64,000 nucleotides of DNA from Verrucomicrobiaceae bacterium (GTDB lineage Bacteria > Verrucomicrobiota > Verrucomicrobiia > Verrucomicrobiales > Verrucomicrobiaceae), in NCBI GenBank assembly GCA_027486585.1, contig JAIXOU010000027.1, forward strand, positions 92,655 through 156,654, written 5' to 3'. This document shows, piece by piece, positions 1-9,046 of the stretch. Within the stretch, counting starts at the first letter, position 1; each line of letters opens with the position of its first letter. Below the pieces are notes generated by a model that did no database searches, was not told where the DNA came from, and worked only from the letters and a program-made list of their open reading frames with translations. The position numbers and the translations under genes are program-made.

Positions 1-432
1 ACGACGCTTGGCACGCTCCAAGATCATTGACGCGATCGTTGTCGATTTCCCTGAACCCGTTGCCCCACAAACAAGGAACAGACCATTTTTCGCTTCAAGA
101 AACGCTTTAATGGCAGCTGGTGGCACCATCAGTTTGCTGATATCGGGAATACTCTCTGGGAGAAGACGCATAACCCAACGTGGACGTCCACGAGTCACCA
201 TACGATTCACACGATAGCGGCGGCTACCTAATGCCATGGCATAATCAATACAGCCAGAAGTAAACTCAATTGGGCGCTCGGGCTGATAAATGAAGGAATC
301 AAAGAATAACTTCCCATTGCGCTTATAACTTAGCGCTTCCCATGGCGTGATGTAAAAGTCACTGACACCACTATCTTTGGAGAGGTGCAGCATGCGGTAG
401 CCGAGTTGGCTGCGTTCATTGATATCTTCCAT
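1..432 (-). CDS. PilT-type twitching motility / secretion ATPase, N-terminal part (cut by window edge)
   Basis: The first 144 residues of a hexameric ATPase that powers pilus retraction or assembly at the inner membrane. Visible are the family's N-terminal sensor-like domain, an arginine-rich strand (around residues 71-90, ending RLLPESIPD, the usual PilT linker signature) and a complete Walker A motif GATGSGKS at residues 123-130. The Asp-box, Walker B and His-box regions lie outside the window. The ATG at 432 is the first in-frame start after the pilin-like gene, 19 bases downstream of its stop, so the two are probably cotranscribed. No clear Shine-Dalgarno is seen. PilT and PilU cannot be told apart from this part, and a GspE-like role is less likely given the PilT-type spacing. 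Confidence 0.85.
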   Translation of the reverse strand, partial: MEDINERSQLGYRMLHLSKDSGVSDFYITPWEALSYKRNGKLFFDSFIYQPERPIEFTSGCIDYAMALGSRRYRVNRMVTRGRPRWVMRLLPESIPDISKLMVPPAAIKAFLEAKNGLFLVCGATGSGKSTTIASMILERAKRR

Positions 433-451
433 ATTGGTAGCGGGTGAATGA

Positions 452-2038
452 TTAGCGATTGGGAACAAACCGGGCTCTTAATTCTGCTTGAGCAGAGGAA
501 CCTTCATAGACGAGGAATTTGTTTCCCTGAGCTACGCCAGCGCCAGGGTTTAAAGTGGCCCAACTGAGCTCTAAGCGATAATTGACACCATCAATGTCCA
601 CTGAGAACCCGGTGTTGGGGTTGCGCAATTCGACAATGTCTGCGCTAGCCGTGCGGTCACTGGAGTTCTCCGTGCTGATGAGTCCGAGATTCACATGAAT
701 AACGGCTGACTGAGCCGGTTCAGTGAGATTTAAATTGATACTCAAGGTGACGCCATCGGCCTCACTGTCGTAAAAAGTGGTGCCGTTTAACAGCAACAAA
801 TCACCAAGCGCAAACCAAGTGTTAGGTACAATCGCATCAAAGGGTTTACGTGTGAATGACAAAACGTTCTCTGTCCCTGCATCCAAAAACTCTCCATTTC
901 CAAGATCCAGCTTGGTGTTGCCATGCTTGAAAGTTGAAGATTCAACGCCGTTTTGTGTGTTGACCAGAAGGTTTGAACCACCCGTTGCATTTCCCCAGGT
1001 CCCTGAACTGCTACCTGCAAAACCAGAGGTAAGCCGGTAATAGGATGACCCTGTATTGTAGCTGTCATAGTAGAGGGCCGTATCCAGCGTTTTATTACGC
1101 GCTTCAAGCGTGTCCGCAGGATTCAATGAAATGGGGGTCCCTGAATAATCAGACCAGCCACCACCGTTTTTACGATACTGTAACTGCGATTTTCCAGCTG
1201 GTGCCCCATTGGAACTTAACGATACACTTGAAGGAAAAACTCCATATGCGAACGTTCCTCCCCAAGGACTCAGATTGGGCTGCGGCAAGCGCACGGGATC
1301 TGGAACACCTGTTCCGCCACCACCACCGGTGCCACCGCCTCCACCGCCTGTTCCACCGCCGCCGCCAGGTGGCGTTGGTGTGGACTCAACCTCATCAGGA
1401 TCAAAGAGATTTGATGAGCCGTCTCCTTGACCGCCAGAAGGCGTTCCGTAACTCGCAGAACTTGGATTCGCCGAATCACCCCAAACCCAGCCACGGCTCG
1501 CGTTAAAACTCACGTTACTTTTTTTCCTGGTGGTATCAGTTCCAAAGTCAGTTGAAGTAAGTCCCTCATCAATAAAAAACTCAGCCACAGCAGAACCGTT
1601 CGATGTAGTCAGCTCGAAACGCTGCTTTTGAGTATTCCATCTGGCACGTTGGGCTCCGTTAGCAGGCGGAGCAGTTGTGACTAGAGCCCTCAAACGAGTA
1701 TCAATCATACGACCTGAAGAGGCTCCCACATGAGTCTTGAGGTCGTTACTCGGCCTAGCGCGCTTCATTTTATCCAAGACGGCCTGAGGGCTGGTAAGGC
1801 CAGTAAGGCTGCCACCGTCCATCACATACGCGGACACCAATTGATTAAGAGTCGCCACATCGGAGGAAAGCTTTGTATCCTTGATCACGATGGGCTGCTT
1901 GCCGACCATGACGAGAGCCACAGATGACAGGACACCTATGATTCCAATGAGAATCATGACCTCCAAAATAGAAAAGGCACCGTTTTGAGCCAAGAGGCTC
2001 AAACGATTCTTGCGCAGATGGCTAAAGATAGAGTGCAT
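452..2038 (-). CDS. Very large pilin-like protein with prepilin N-terminus and polyglycine linker
   Basis: A 528-residue protein with a class III prepilin signal: a short basic leader, then NGA|FSILEV and a hydrophobic helix (about residues 22-45). Cleavage after Ala21 would put the conserved glutamate at position +5; the usual residue before the cut is Gly. The rest is far longer than a normal pilin (about 150 aa): an N-terminal domain to about 215, a Pro/Gly-rich linker at about 220-250 with runs of five or six glycines, then a predicted beta-rich C-terminal domain of about 275 residues that I do not recognise. It lies directly upstream of the PilT-like gene and divergent from a secretin, so it is likely a minor or tip pilin or a pseudopilin of that system. 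An adhesin-like role of the C-terminal domain is inference only. Confidence 0.75.
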   Translation of the reverse strand: MHSIFSHLRKNRLSLLAQNGAFSILEVMILIGIIGVLSSVALVMVGKQPIVIKDTKLSSDVATLNQLVSAYVMDGGSLTGLTSPQAVLDKMKRARPSNDLKTHVGASSGRMIDTRLRALVTTAPPANGAQRARWNTQKQRFELTTSNGSAVAEFFIDEGLTSTDFGTDTTRKKSNVSFNASRGWVWGDSANPSSASYGTPSGGQGDGSSNLFDPDEVESTPTPPGGGGGTGGGGGGTGGGGGTGVPDPVRLPQPNLSPWGGTFAYGVFPSSVSLSSNGAPAGKSQLQYRKNGGGWSDYSGTPISLNPADTLEARNKTLDTALYYDSYNTGSSYYRLTSGFAGSSSGTWGNATGGSNLLVNTQNGVESSTFKHGNTKLDLGNGEFLDAGTENVLSFTRKPFDAIVPNTWFALGDLLLLNGTTFYDSEADGVTLSINLNLTEPAQSAVIHVNLGLISTENSSDRTASADIVELRNPNTGFSVDIDGVNYRLELSWATLNPGAGVAQGNKFLVYEGSSAQAELRARFVPNR

Positions 2039-2235
2039 ATCAATTTTGGTGAATAGTTAATTATATTGAAATTATGGTTAAATAGCAAATGATTAAACAT
2101 GGAAAATATAAAAATCATATAATACAAACAAATAAACGCGAATATTGAATGATGAAGCTGATATTTATTGAAATTATAAATTCCACTTGAGTTAATTGAA
2201 TATTAAAGCTACAATTAATATAATTACCATTCTCC
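2039..2235. promoter_or_regulatory. AT-rich divergent intergenic region between pilin-like and secretin genes
   Basis: This stretch of 197 bases separates two divergently transcribed genes of one machinery and is strikingly AT-rich compared with both flanks. It must hold the promoters for both directions. I could not assign -35/-10 boxes with confidence because so much of it resembles an AT-rich -10 element. A shared regulator site is plausible but not seen. Confidence 0.5.
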
Positions 2236-4320
2236 ATGCGAAATCAAACTTTTCTCCTCCTCTTTGCAACAGCTGTCATGCTGAGCCCAGACCGTCATTT
2301 GGTGGCACAGAATTTTGGTTCAAACTACGGATCGACTATGCCGCAAAGCACTCAGGCTTATGAGGCTGCTGCTGAAGGCCTGCGTCAGGCCCCTGCTGAA
2401 CAATATGATTTCTCACAGGCACTGCTCGGTGATGTTCTGCGCTTTTTAGCGACCGATGCTGCAATTCCGTTTATTTCGCTGCCACAAGATAGTCCAGAAG
2501 CATCAAAGCTAACCACCTTTTCAATCAAGGCGAGTCCCTTTTCAGTACTAGAAACCATCTGTCAGGCCAATGGATTGTCTCTGATCTACGAAAACAACAT
2601 TTGGTATTTCCGCCCCGCTGATGACCGTGAGCTTCTCGGCAAGTCCTACACTATTTTAAATAACTCGCTGGAACGTGTGGCTAAAGTTAGCAACAACTCT
2701 GGCCTAGGTGTTGCAGGAGGAGCTGGCGGCGGAGCCGGTGGCGGCAGCGGCGCAGGCGGCGGTGCCGGTGCTGGTGGAGGCGGTGGCGGTGGCGGCGGAC
2801 TTGACTTACAGGGCACACAAGAAACCTTCACGGTTCAACCAAGTGACATGATTGGTTCCATCCGTGATTTATTAGGATTACCCCCTGAGGGCGATCAAAC
2901 GGGGGACGAAGCCTCGGGTGGCGGGCTGGCAGCTGGCGGCGGTGCGGCCGGTGCTCTGGGTGGAGCGTTAGATATAGCCAAAGCAATGAACTCCAATGAA
3001 CTCAGCGCCTTCCGCAAGCCAAAAGTTATCTGGATGAGTGACTCTAATACACTCTATGTCGTGGCAACACGTCTCCAGCATTTATGGGTCCAGGGTTATT
3101 TAGAAGCCTCTGATAAACCACAGACGCTCATCGCTCTTGAAGTCAAGTTCATCGAAACCTCACGTGATCCAAAGCGCGAGTTTGGCGTGGACTGGACCGG
3201 CACTCTAGAAACCGGTAGCTTCAATAAGATCAAAGATGTGACGACTGAAACGGACCCCAATGGTAGGGAACAAATTTCTGTAACGACAGAATCAGTCGCC
3301 ACCAATGGCGGCTTCAGAACAGACCTTGGTAATCTGCTCACCCCAACCAATCTAAATTCAGCCAAGGGAGCCCTGGGCTGGCCTGCGCTGGGAATTATCA
3401 GCGCGCAGGACATCAATGTGAAACTCCGCGCTCTACTTCGTGATGATGAAACACAGACGACATCCTACCCACGAATGGTCACCATGAATAATCGCGAAGT
3501 AGCCATTCGTAGCGTCGTCAATCAGCCAGTTCTCGGAGGTAGCGCCTCAGCCACGGTCGGAGCAGGCGCCACAACTTCCCAATCCATCGCCTACTTACCA
3601 ATCGGGACAGTTCTCAATATCCTACCCAAGCGAATGAATGGAGAAAAAATCCTTCTCAATATGTCGGTGACTGTCTCGAGTATTGTCGGAACAGAAACCA
3701 TCGCAGGCAATCCGTATCCGGTAGCCTCCTCCCGTGTTTATTCAGCCCCAGTTGAAGTGGACTCAGGATACACCGTGGCAGTCGGAGGACTGGATGAAGC
3801 CCGTGAGCGCGAAGGTAAAGCTGGCGTTCCCTTCTTCCAAAGCATTCCCATTCTTGGTAAAGCCTTCCGTTATGACAGCAAGAGCAAGAACCACAAAAAC
3901 CTCATGCTCTTCATCACACCAACGATCATCGACCCAAGAGAAGGTGGCTTGCCAGCAGAACCGCAATCCGTCATTCCACAAAAGCCCGGACGCTTCTTGC
4001 CGAAAGCTCCCCAAGTGGACCCTGATTCAGGTGCCCTCATTGGTGGCCCCAAATCGTTGCCCAATGCCGTTTCCTTCTTGGAACGCGAGACCGACATCTT
4101 GCACCACACCATTTTTGAAGCCCGCATCACCCCAGACGAATCACGGAAGCTTAAGGAGCTAAAGATCGCCATCGATCAACTGTATGCTCAGTGCGACGTT
4201 ATGAGGGTGCAGTATCCAGGCGACTTACTCAGTGTCGATTCTCATCAGCAACGACTCAAGAAATTGCAGGCACGCCATGCAGAACTTGCACGCCTGCTGT
4301 TTACCAAAAAGTACTTCTGA
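2236..4320 (+). CDS. Secretin (PulD/PilQ family, type II/IV secretion-like outer-membrane pore)
   Basis: A 694-residue outer-membrane pore protein. Order: signal peptide (about 1-25); an N0/STN-like region (about 55-130); a glycine-rich stretch (about 155-192) and a second one (about 225-245); an N-domain ending in the usual turn about binding partners (around 265-305); the secretin core (about 385-568) with the family's closing signature VPFFQSIPILGKAFR and a final LMLFITPTIIDP strand; and a C-terminal tail to 694 with a predicted helical end, perhaps a pilotin-binding or S-like segment. It is divergent from the pilin-like/PilT operon and likely forms the exit pore for that fibre. The polyglycine insertions are unusual, and the pilin-like protein has a similar linker. 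It resembles verrucomicrobial PilQ-like secretins more than classic GspD, but this needs a search. Confidence 0.9.
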   Translation: MRNQTFLLLFATAVMLSPDRHLVAQNFGSNYGSTMPQSTQAYEAAAEGLRQAPAEQYDFSQALLGDVLRFLATDAAIPFISLPQDSPEASKLTTFSIKASPFSVLETICQANGLSLIYENNIWYFRPADDRELLGKSYTILNNSLERVAKVSNNSGLGVAGGAGGGAGGGSGAGGGAGAGGGGGGGGGLDLQGTQETFTVQPSDMIGSIRDLLGLPPEGDQTGDEASGGGLAAGGGAAGALGGALDIAKAMNSNELSAFRKPKVIWMSDSNTLYVVATRLQHLWVQGYLEASDKPQTLIALEVKFIETSRDPKREFGVDWTGTLETGSFNKIKDVTTETDPNGREQISVTTESVATNGGFRTDLGNLLTPTNLNSAKGALGWPALGIISAQDINVKLRALLRDDETQTTSYPRMVTMNNREVAIRSVVNQPVLGGSASATVGAGATTSQSIAYLPIGTVLNILPKRMNGEKILLNMSVTVSSIVGTETIAGNPYPVASSRVYSAPVEVDSGYTVAVGGLDEAREREGKAGVPFFQSIPILGKAFRYDSKSKNHKNLMLFITPTIIDPREGGLPAEPQSVIPQKPGRFLPKAPQVDPDSGALIGGPKSLPNAVSFLERETDILHHTIFEARITPDESRKLKELKIAIDQLYAQCDVMRVQYPGDLLSVDSHQQRLKKLQARHAELARLLFTKKYF

Positions 4321-4374
4321 GTCGAACGCCATCGTCTTTGAGTCAAGGTTCGCTAATACGAAACCAGGGGATCC

Positions 4375-5676
4375 ATGCGCCCATCTACCCGCCAGCGACC
4401 TACAGCAACATCTCGTGTTTTAACACGTTGGCGGGGCATGGGAGCTATCCTTGCTGTTAGCTTTTACAGCCTTTTTTTTGCCGCCCATCTCAAATTCCAA
4501 AACACCCCTATCTATGTCCGTGACGGGATCATATTTGGGGCTGAAACGCAGAGTGTCTTCAATGATTTATCATCCGATAGGACAGCTAATCACGATAAGA
4601 TCAGTCCTCTACATCCTGCCTTCACGATTCTTCATCAGCCTGTAGCGCGGCTGTGCATTCATTTCTGGCAATCACTAGGCCAGGATCAGAGCAGTGCACG
4701 AAAGCATGCTGTTGCCATGTTGACAAGCATAGCTGGTTCACTTGCCGTCGTGATGATCTACCATACGCTTCTATGGACCGGCACCCCAACAGTACGTGCC
4801 ATTCTCCTAGCCATGTGTTTTGGTGCCAGCACATGTACTTGGGTGCTGACTCCTTTACCCCAAACTTGGACCTTTGCTGGCCTCGGTGTGACTGCACTTA
4901 TTGCGGTGACTGCACGTGGTTCCTTAGTAAGAGGTGCCTGGTTTGTGCTTGCTGCCACCTATGCCATCAGCACCTTTGTGGGCAGCATCATCCCCTGCCT
5001 CTTAATGGCGCTAGTGCGCTGCGCTCAAGATCGCGATCAAACGGGCAGTTTCGCTCTGCGTCCACTTATCATGGTGTTTGCAGCCATCACACTCAGCTTC
5101 AGTTTGGCTAACATACAACGGATGATCTACCCTACTTCCACAGCTTTACCGACCAGTTTAGCTAGCTGGTGCTCTTTCAGCAAAGGGTGGCAGTCATCAC
5201 GCGATACACAGGCAGTTGTTGCTAGAGAGGTGTTCGTATCCAATGTCGTAGCCCCAGCCCAAGTGACGACACAAACAGACGCCAGCAGAAAAAAAGTCGT
5301 CGTCGGAGAGACTCAATGGGCTGCTTTAGACCTACGCAGAGGACTGACTGGTGCTTGGCTTCTCATTCTGGCTCTAGCTTTCGCAGGTCTCGTTTGGCGG
5401 GCACAGGTCGAACCGTTCACCCTTGGTGTCTTAGCGATGCTCATGTGGAGCATCGCTGCACTGGAATGGTATGGTAGCCGAGACACCATTCTCCTGCATG
5501 CCTGCTTATGGACAGGGAACGTCATTGTCGCTGTTGGCCTTGGGCTTGAGCGGGCGATGGATCATTGGAAATCGCTATCTTTGCCCATCACTTTTTTTAT
5601 TGCCATCTTTCTCAGCGCACTCATTACTCGCAACTGGATCTTTCTTCAGGAAATAGCGTTGATGCCAGTCAGATAG
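4375..5676 (+). CDS. Multi-pass membrane protein of unknown function, GT-C-like layout
   Basis: A 433-residue protein with an N-terminal membrane segment (about 22-40), an extracytoplasmic loop with a motif around HPAF (about residues 82-86), then some eight further hydrophobic helices. An early periplasmic loop followed by many helices resembles GT-C glycosyltransferases such as the PMT/ArnT group, and short loops with acidic and basic residues fit, but I see no clear DxD-type motif, so the function stays open. The gene starts 54 bases after the secretin stop on the same strand and could be in its transcript. Reading the upstream start at 4375 gives a basic 20-residue N-terminus; a start at 4438 (MGAIL) is also possible. 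Confidence 0.6.
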   Translation: MRPSTRQRPTATSRVLTRWRGMGAILAVSFYSLFFAAHLKFQNTPIYVRDGIIFGAETQSVFNDLSSDRTANHDKISPLHPAFTILHQPVARLCIHFWQSLGQDQSSARKHAVAMLTSIAGSLAVVMIYHTLLWTGTPTVRAILLAMCFGASTCTWVLTPLPQTWTFAGLGVTALIAVTARGSLVRGAWFVLAATYAISTFVGSIIPCLLMALVRCAQDRDQTGSFALRPLIMVFAAITLSFSLANIQRMIYPTSTALPTSLASWCSFSKGWQSSRDTQAVVAREVFVSNVVAPAQVTTQTDASRKKVVVGETQWAALDLRRGLTGAWLLILALAFAGLVWRAQVEPFTLGVLAMLMWSIAALEWYGSRDTILLHACLWTGNVIVAVGLGLERAMDHWKSLSLPITFFIAIFLSALITRNWIFLQEIALMPVR

Positions 5677-5684
5677 CTACCGCC

Positions 5685-6794
5685 TCATTCACTCACAGGC
5701 TCGGCCACAGCCTCAGCCTTTGGCGCCTGCTTCATGGAAGATCCGACCATCAAAGACGACACTCCAGGACGCCATTGATAACCCACCCCAAAAGGCAGAT
5801 CTCCCGGCTTTTCCGCAGCAAAAGCAGCACGTAAATCAGCCTGCTCGTGTTGTTTAAACAAATCAATAGGACCCGCATAATGACCATACAAACTGGTCAT
5901 CCAATCCGACTGTTTAAAATACTGAAACGGAATCCCACTATCATCCTGAATCATATGCCGGGTCTTGTTTAACAAAAAGTCACGCACAGTGGTAAACTCA
6001 TTCAGATGCATCAAATAAGAAGCCGCTTTCGCAAAGCCATTACCCACCCCTTGTTTGTCACAAAACTGCATGAATCCTGGATTATCCTTGATACCCCAGT
6101 TCGAAAGATCTGTGGTGAAATAATAGAGCGTTTGAGTTTTACCTGTTGTACCGAGAAAGGTGATTCGCACCCCCGGAGTTTTGGATCTCTCTTGAGTCAG
6201 TTCGCCTATCGCGCTAAGTCCAACGAGCTTCACCTCTTCAATACGACAGCCCATGCGCGACAAGAAAACATACAGCACTGGTAGCGTGCCACTGAGTTGA
6301 GTCTGCGTCAGATCGGTCTTCATATCTGCGGTGATAAAAAAGCTAAAGCTGAGAATCGCATTCAGAGCTGTCCGCATATTTTTCAGGGCTGCAGAACGTG
6401 CCTCAGAACTCAGCGACGTCACATCAGGAATCATCCCCACGGGCTCACGCCCACATAAGATGTAAGTGGCAGCATTGGGGTAGAATGCATTTGCATAAAG
6501 AAAATCTGGCCCGCTGAACATGTAAAAAAGTGGACTCGGGTCGCTGTAAATAGAGGCCAAAGAACTCGGCACCCAGGTACGAATCTGAGAAAGTTGCCGC
6601 TCCTCTAAATCAGACCAGGCGCGGTGAAATTCAGCCGCATGGTCCTGCCAAGCCTGCTCTCGAGCCACAGGCTCCAAGGCAGAACCGTCCACATTTAACC
6701 CAGCTAAAAAACGCGCCTGCTCATCTACCGAAGGGGCCGCCTGTGCATGGGCCAAGACCAAAAAGACGATCAAAAAGTGAAAAAGCAGCTTCAT
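5685..6794 (-). CDS. Secreted protein of unknown function
   Basis: About 369 residues from the chosen start at 6794, where a typical signal peptide begins (MKLLFHFLIVFLVLAHAQA, cut near Ala-Ala). The reading frame stays open 18 codons further upstream, but that extension would put a second hydrophobic stretch in front. The mature part is rich in aromatic residues and has no motif that I recognise. It looks globular, with one region around AFYPNAATYILCGREP and a short Pro-rich end. It is convergent with the membrane protein that ends 8 bases away. A periplasmic or surface role is inferred from the signal peptide only. Confidence 0.65.
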   Translation of the reverse strand: MKLLFHFLIVFLVLAHAQAAPSVDEQARFLAGLNVDGSALEPVAREQAWQDHAAEFHRAWSDLEERQLSQIRTWVPSSLASIYSDPSPLFYMFSGPDFLYANAFYPNAATYILCGREPVGMIPDVTSLSSEARSAALKNMRTALNAILSFSFFITADMKTDLTQTQLSGTLPVLYVFLSRMGCRIEEVKLVGLSAIGELTQERSKTPGVRITFLGTTGKTQTLYYFTTDLSNWGIKDNPGFMQFCDKQGVGNGFAKAASYLMHLNEFTTVRDFLLNKTRHMIQDDSGIPFQYFKQSDWMTSLYGHYAGPIDLFKQHEQADLRAAFAAEKPGDLPFGVGYQWRPGVSSLMVGSSMKQAPKAEAVAEPVSE

Positions 6795-6967
6795 ATGAAA
6801 ACAAGAGAACAAGACCCAAACAACTACCCAGAAAGTTCCTAATGCCAATCACCGATTCGGATTCTAAATTCAAAAAAGACGTCCAATGAGCCGCTCAAAC
6901 AAGCAGACATGCCTTGATCTAGTCTGCCAGGATGATATGGACTGCCCTGCCCCGAATCCACCTTTCC

Positions 6968-7237
6968 ATGCCTGAAGAAACAACCGACACCGTAGAGCGC
7001 AATCTCGGCGCCCAGCCACTAGATGCCCTGATGACCGAGCACTCACTCGACAATCATGACATCGTCGCGGCCTGTGAAGAACCTCTGACGCACAAAGCCG
7101 TTCAACGCGGACGCAAAGGTCGAAGACTCACCACTCATATGCAGCGCCGTATCACGGCAGCGATGAATAAGACCATGAAGGTTCAAGGAAAAGCTTTGGA
7201 GAGTGAATGGAAGGTCAGTGACCTTTTCACCTACTAG
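6968..7237 (+). CDS. Small conserved-looking protein with possible helix-turn-helix
   Basis: About 89 residues from the second ATG at 6968 (the frame is open from 6932). The C-terminal half, from LDALMTEHSLDNHD through LTHKAVQRGRKG to RRITAAMN, has the spacing of a helix-turn-helix like that of Cro/LacI-type proteins: a short helix, a turn, a recognition-like basic helix (KAVQRGRKGR) and a closing helix. The N-terminal 20 residues are acidic. Nothing else is encoded. It is convergent with recR, 7 bases away. A DNA-binding regulator is inferred from this pattern; no partner is visible. Confidence 0.6.
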   Translation: MPEETTDTVERNLGAQPLDALMTEHSLDNHDIVAACEEPLTHKAVQRGRKGRRLTTHMQRRITAAMNKTMKVQGKALESEWKVSDLFTY

Positions 7238-7244
7238 AAAATCT

Positions 7245-7850
7245 TCACACCGTCCGGCGACCCTGCAGAGCCTGATACAAAGTCAGCTCATCCACATGAT
7301 CCAAACCACCGCCGGCAGGCATGCCCTGGGCTAGGCGGGAAACCGTCAGCCCCTCAGAGCGTAGTAGATCGTTAAGGTAGCTCGCCGTTGCTTCACCTTC
7401 GACATCCGAACCCACGGCAAGGATCACCTCCTCGACATGCAGAGTCTTCACCCGCTCGAGCAGGGGTTCGATCCGTAGATCATCAGGCGTCACATTGTCC
7501 AAAGGTGAAAGTTTACCGCCTAAAACGTGATACAACCCCTGGAAAGCGCCTGAACGCTCCAGCCGTAACACATCCGCAGCCTGCTCCACCACACAGATGA
7601 TTTTTTGCTGGCGTTTGGGGCTCTGACAAAGCGCACAATCCGTGTCTTTTTCGATAAAAAAACCGCACTGATCACAGGCATGAACGCGGGCCATCAGATC
7701 GCCTAAAGCATCCATCAATGGCTCCACGCGTCCGCCATCCTGGAGCAGCCAAAGCACCAGTCGCTCCGCACTGCGTGGACCCAGGCCCGGCAGCGACTTG
7801 ATCTGAGCGATCAATCGTTGCAGCGGCGGCGGGTAATCAAGTGCGGGCAT
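7245..7850 (-). CDS. recR: Recombination mediator protein RecR
   Basis: A 201-residue protein that, with RecO and RecF, helps load RecA on single-stranded DNA at gaps. It has the helix-hairpin-helix (about 12-35, LPGLGPRSAERL), the C4 zinc finger (Cys59, Cys62, Cys72, Cys75), a Toprim domain (about 83-165, with the VGSDVEGEATA signature) and the C-terminal Walker-B-like region (LAQGMPAGGGLDHVDELTL). Full length for the family. It follows hisI with a 14-base gap on the minus strand and likely shares its transcript. No dnaX or ybaB (its frequent partners) is next to it here. Confidence 0.97.
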   Translation of the reverse strand: MPALDYPPPLQRLIAQIKSLPGLGPRSAERLVLWLLQDGGRVEPLMDALGDLMARVHACDQCGFFIEKDTDCALCQSPKRQQKIICVVEQAADVLRLERSGAFQGLYHVLGGKLSPLDNVTPDDLRIEPLLERVKTLHVEEVILAVGSDVEGEATASYLNDLLRSEGLTVSRLAQGMPAGGGLDHVDELTLYQALQGRRTV

Positions 7851-7864
7851 CAGCGTGTTATCAT

Positions 7865-8281
7865 TTACTTTTCCAGCATGACCAGACCGCCTTCAGCGGG
7901 CGTGACCACTTTGCGGTAAAAACAATTGGATCGCTTCGTGTGGCAGCAGCCGCCGCCGTGTTGTTTCACCTTCAGGATCAGCGCGTCTTGATCACAATCC
8001 GTGCGGATTTCCAAAATCTCCTGAAACTCGCCACTGCTAGCGCCTTTGTGCCAGAGCGTCTTCCGGCTGCGGCTGTAATACACGGCCTGCCCTAGCTGCA
8101 AGGTCATGCGCAGAGACTCATCATTCATGTAGGCCAGCATCAGCGGCTCATTTGTCTCAGAATCGATCGCCATCGCGGCGATCAGACCGTGCTCATCAAA
8201 TTTAGGTGCAAAAACAAGATCTTCTTCGATGGCATGCTTCGATTCACGGCTGCCGAATTGATAGTCTGAGAGGGGTGTCAT
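7865..8281 (-). CDS. hisI: Phosphoribosyl-AMP cyclohydrolase HisI
   Basis: The third step of histidine synthesis: opens the purine ring of phosphoribosyl-AMP. The 138-residue protein has the family's defining stretches: YYSRSRKTLWHKG, then DCDQDALI (metal-binding aspartates), and GGGCCHTKRSNCFYR (zinc cysteines). There is no HisE (ATP pyrophosphohydrolase) domain, so that activity must be encoded elsewhere. It sits upstream of recR in the same direction, an unlinked pairing, and apart from other his genes. Start at 8281 is the only reasonable one. Confidence 0.96.
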   Translation of the reverse strand: MTPLSDYQFGSRESKHAIEEDLVFAPKFDEHGLIAAMAIDSETNEPLMLAYMNDESLRMTLQLGQAVYYSRSRKTLWHKGASSGEFQEILEIRTDCDQDALILKVKQHGGGCCHTKRSNCFYRKVVTPAEGGLVMLEK

Positions 8282-8404
8282 GGGGAGTGTTCAGATAAAC
8301 GCGCCAGCTCACTTTGCCAAAACGAAAATGCTTTTGTTCGACATCGGGCACCCACACGCTAAAAAGTCCGCTAACTTCACCCTCTGCCCAGCACACCCAG
8401 CCCC

Positions 8405-9046
8405 ATGACTCATCTACCAGGCTTCCTCCTCTCCTTTGAAGGCTCCGAAGGCTGTGGCAAGTCCACCCAGATCACCCTGCTGGCTGCTCATCTAAAGGCC
8501 CAAGGTCAAACCGTAGAAGTCATGCGCGAACCAGGCGGCACCGCCATCGGTGAGCAGATCCGCCACCTCCTTCAGCATTCTAAAGAAGGCCAAACCCTTA
8601 CGCCGGAAGCAGAACTCCTGCTCTTTGCCGCCAGCCGCGCGCAATTGGTGCGGGAAAAGGTCCGTCCCTTGCTGGAAGCAGGCGTCTTTGTCATCCTCGA
8701 CCGCTTTTTAGATTCCACCACCGTTTATCAGGGCATCGCCCGCGGCTTACCCTTGGCAAGTGTTCAGGCCATCAATGCCTTTGCCGTCGGCAGCACTCTG
8801 CCTCATCTCACGGTGTTACTGGATCTAGATACAGAGACCGCATGGAGCCGCATCCATGCCACTGGCCGCGAGCTTGACCGCATGGAGAGTCAACCCCGCG
8901 CCTTCTTTGAAAAAGTACGCCAGGGCTATCTCCAGCAGGCAAAGGCCGAGCCAGAGCGCATCGTCATTGTCGATGCCGGCCGAAGTCCAGAAGCCATCCA
9001 CGCCAGTCTTTTAACTTTGATCGAAACCCGCCGACATGCCCTTTAA
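8405..9046 (+). CDS. tmk: Thymidylate kinase (dTMP kinase)
   Basis: Phosphorylates dTMP to dTDP. The 213-residue protein has a P-loop EGSEGCGKST (residues 12-21), the REPGGT loop (about 41-46) that contacts the substrate, the DR(F/Y)xxS motif (DRFLDSTTVYQG, about 99-110) and the lid-like region with RELDRME (about 158). Length is normal. The stop overlaps the start of the next gene by 11 bases, so tmk and the polymerase clamp-loader gene are translationally coupled; this pairing is common across bacteria. The gene is divergent from hisI, across a gap of about 120 bases. Confidence 0.97.
   Translation: MTHLPGFLLSFEGSEGCGKSTQITLLAAHLKAQGQTVEVMREPGGTAIGEQIRHLLQHSKEGQTLTPEAELLLFAASRAQLVREKVRPLLEAGVFVILDRFLDSTTVYQGIARGLPLASVQAINAFAVGSTLPHLTVLLDLDTETAWSRIHATGRELDRMESQPRAFFEKVRQGYLQQAKAEPERIVIVDAGRSPEAIHASLLTLIETRRHAL

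Noticed and set aside
1209..1430. Pro-rich plus-strand frame
   Set aside because: Antisense of the polyglycine linker in the pilin-like protein.
2646..2831. Pro/Ala-rich minus-strand frame
   Set aside because: Antisense of the polyglycine region of the secretin.
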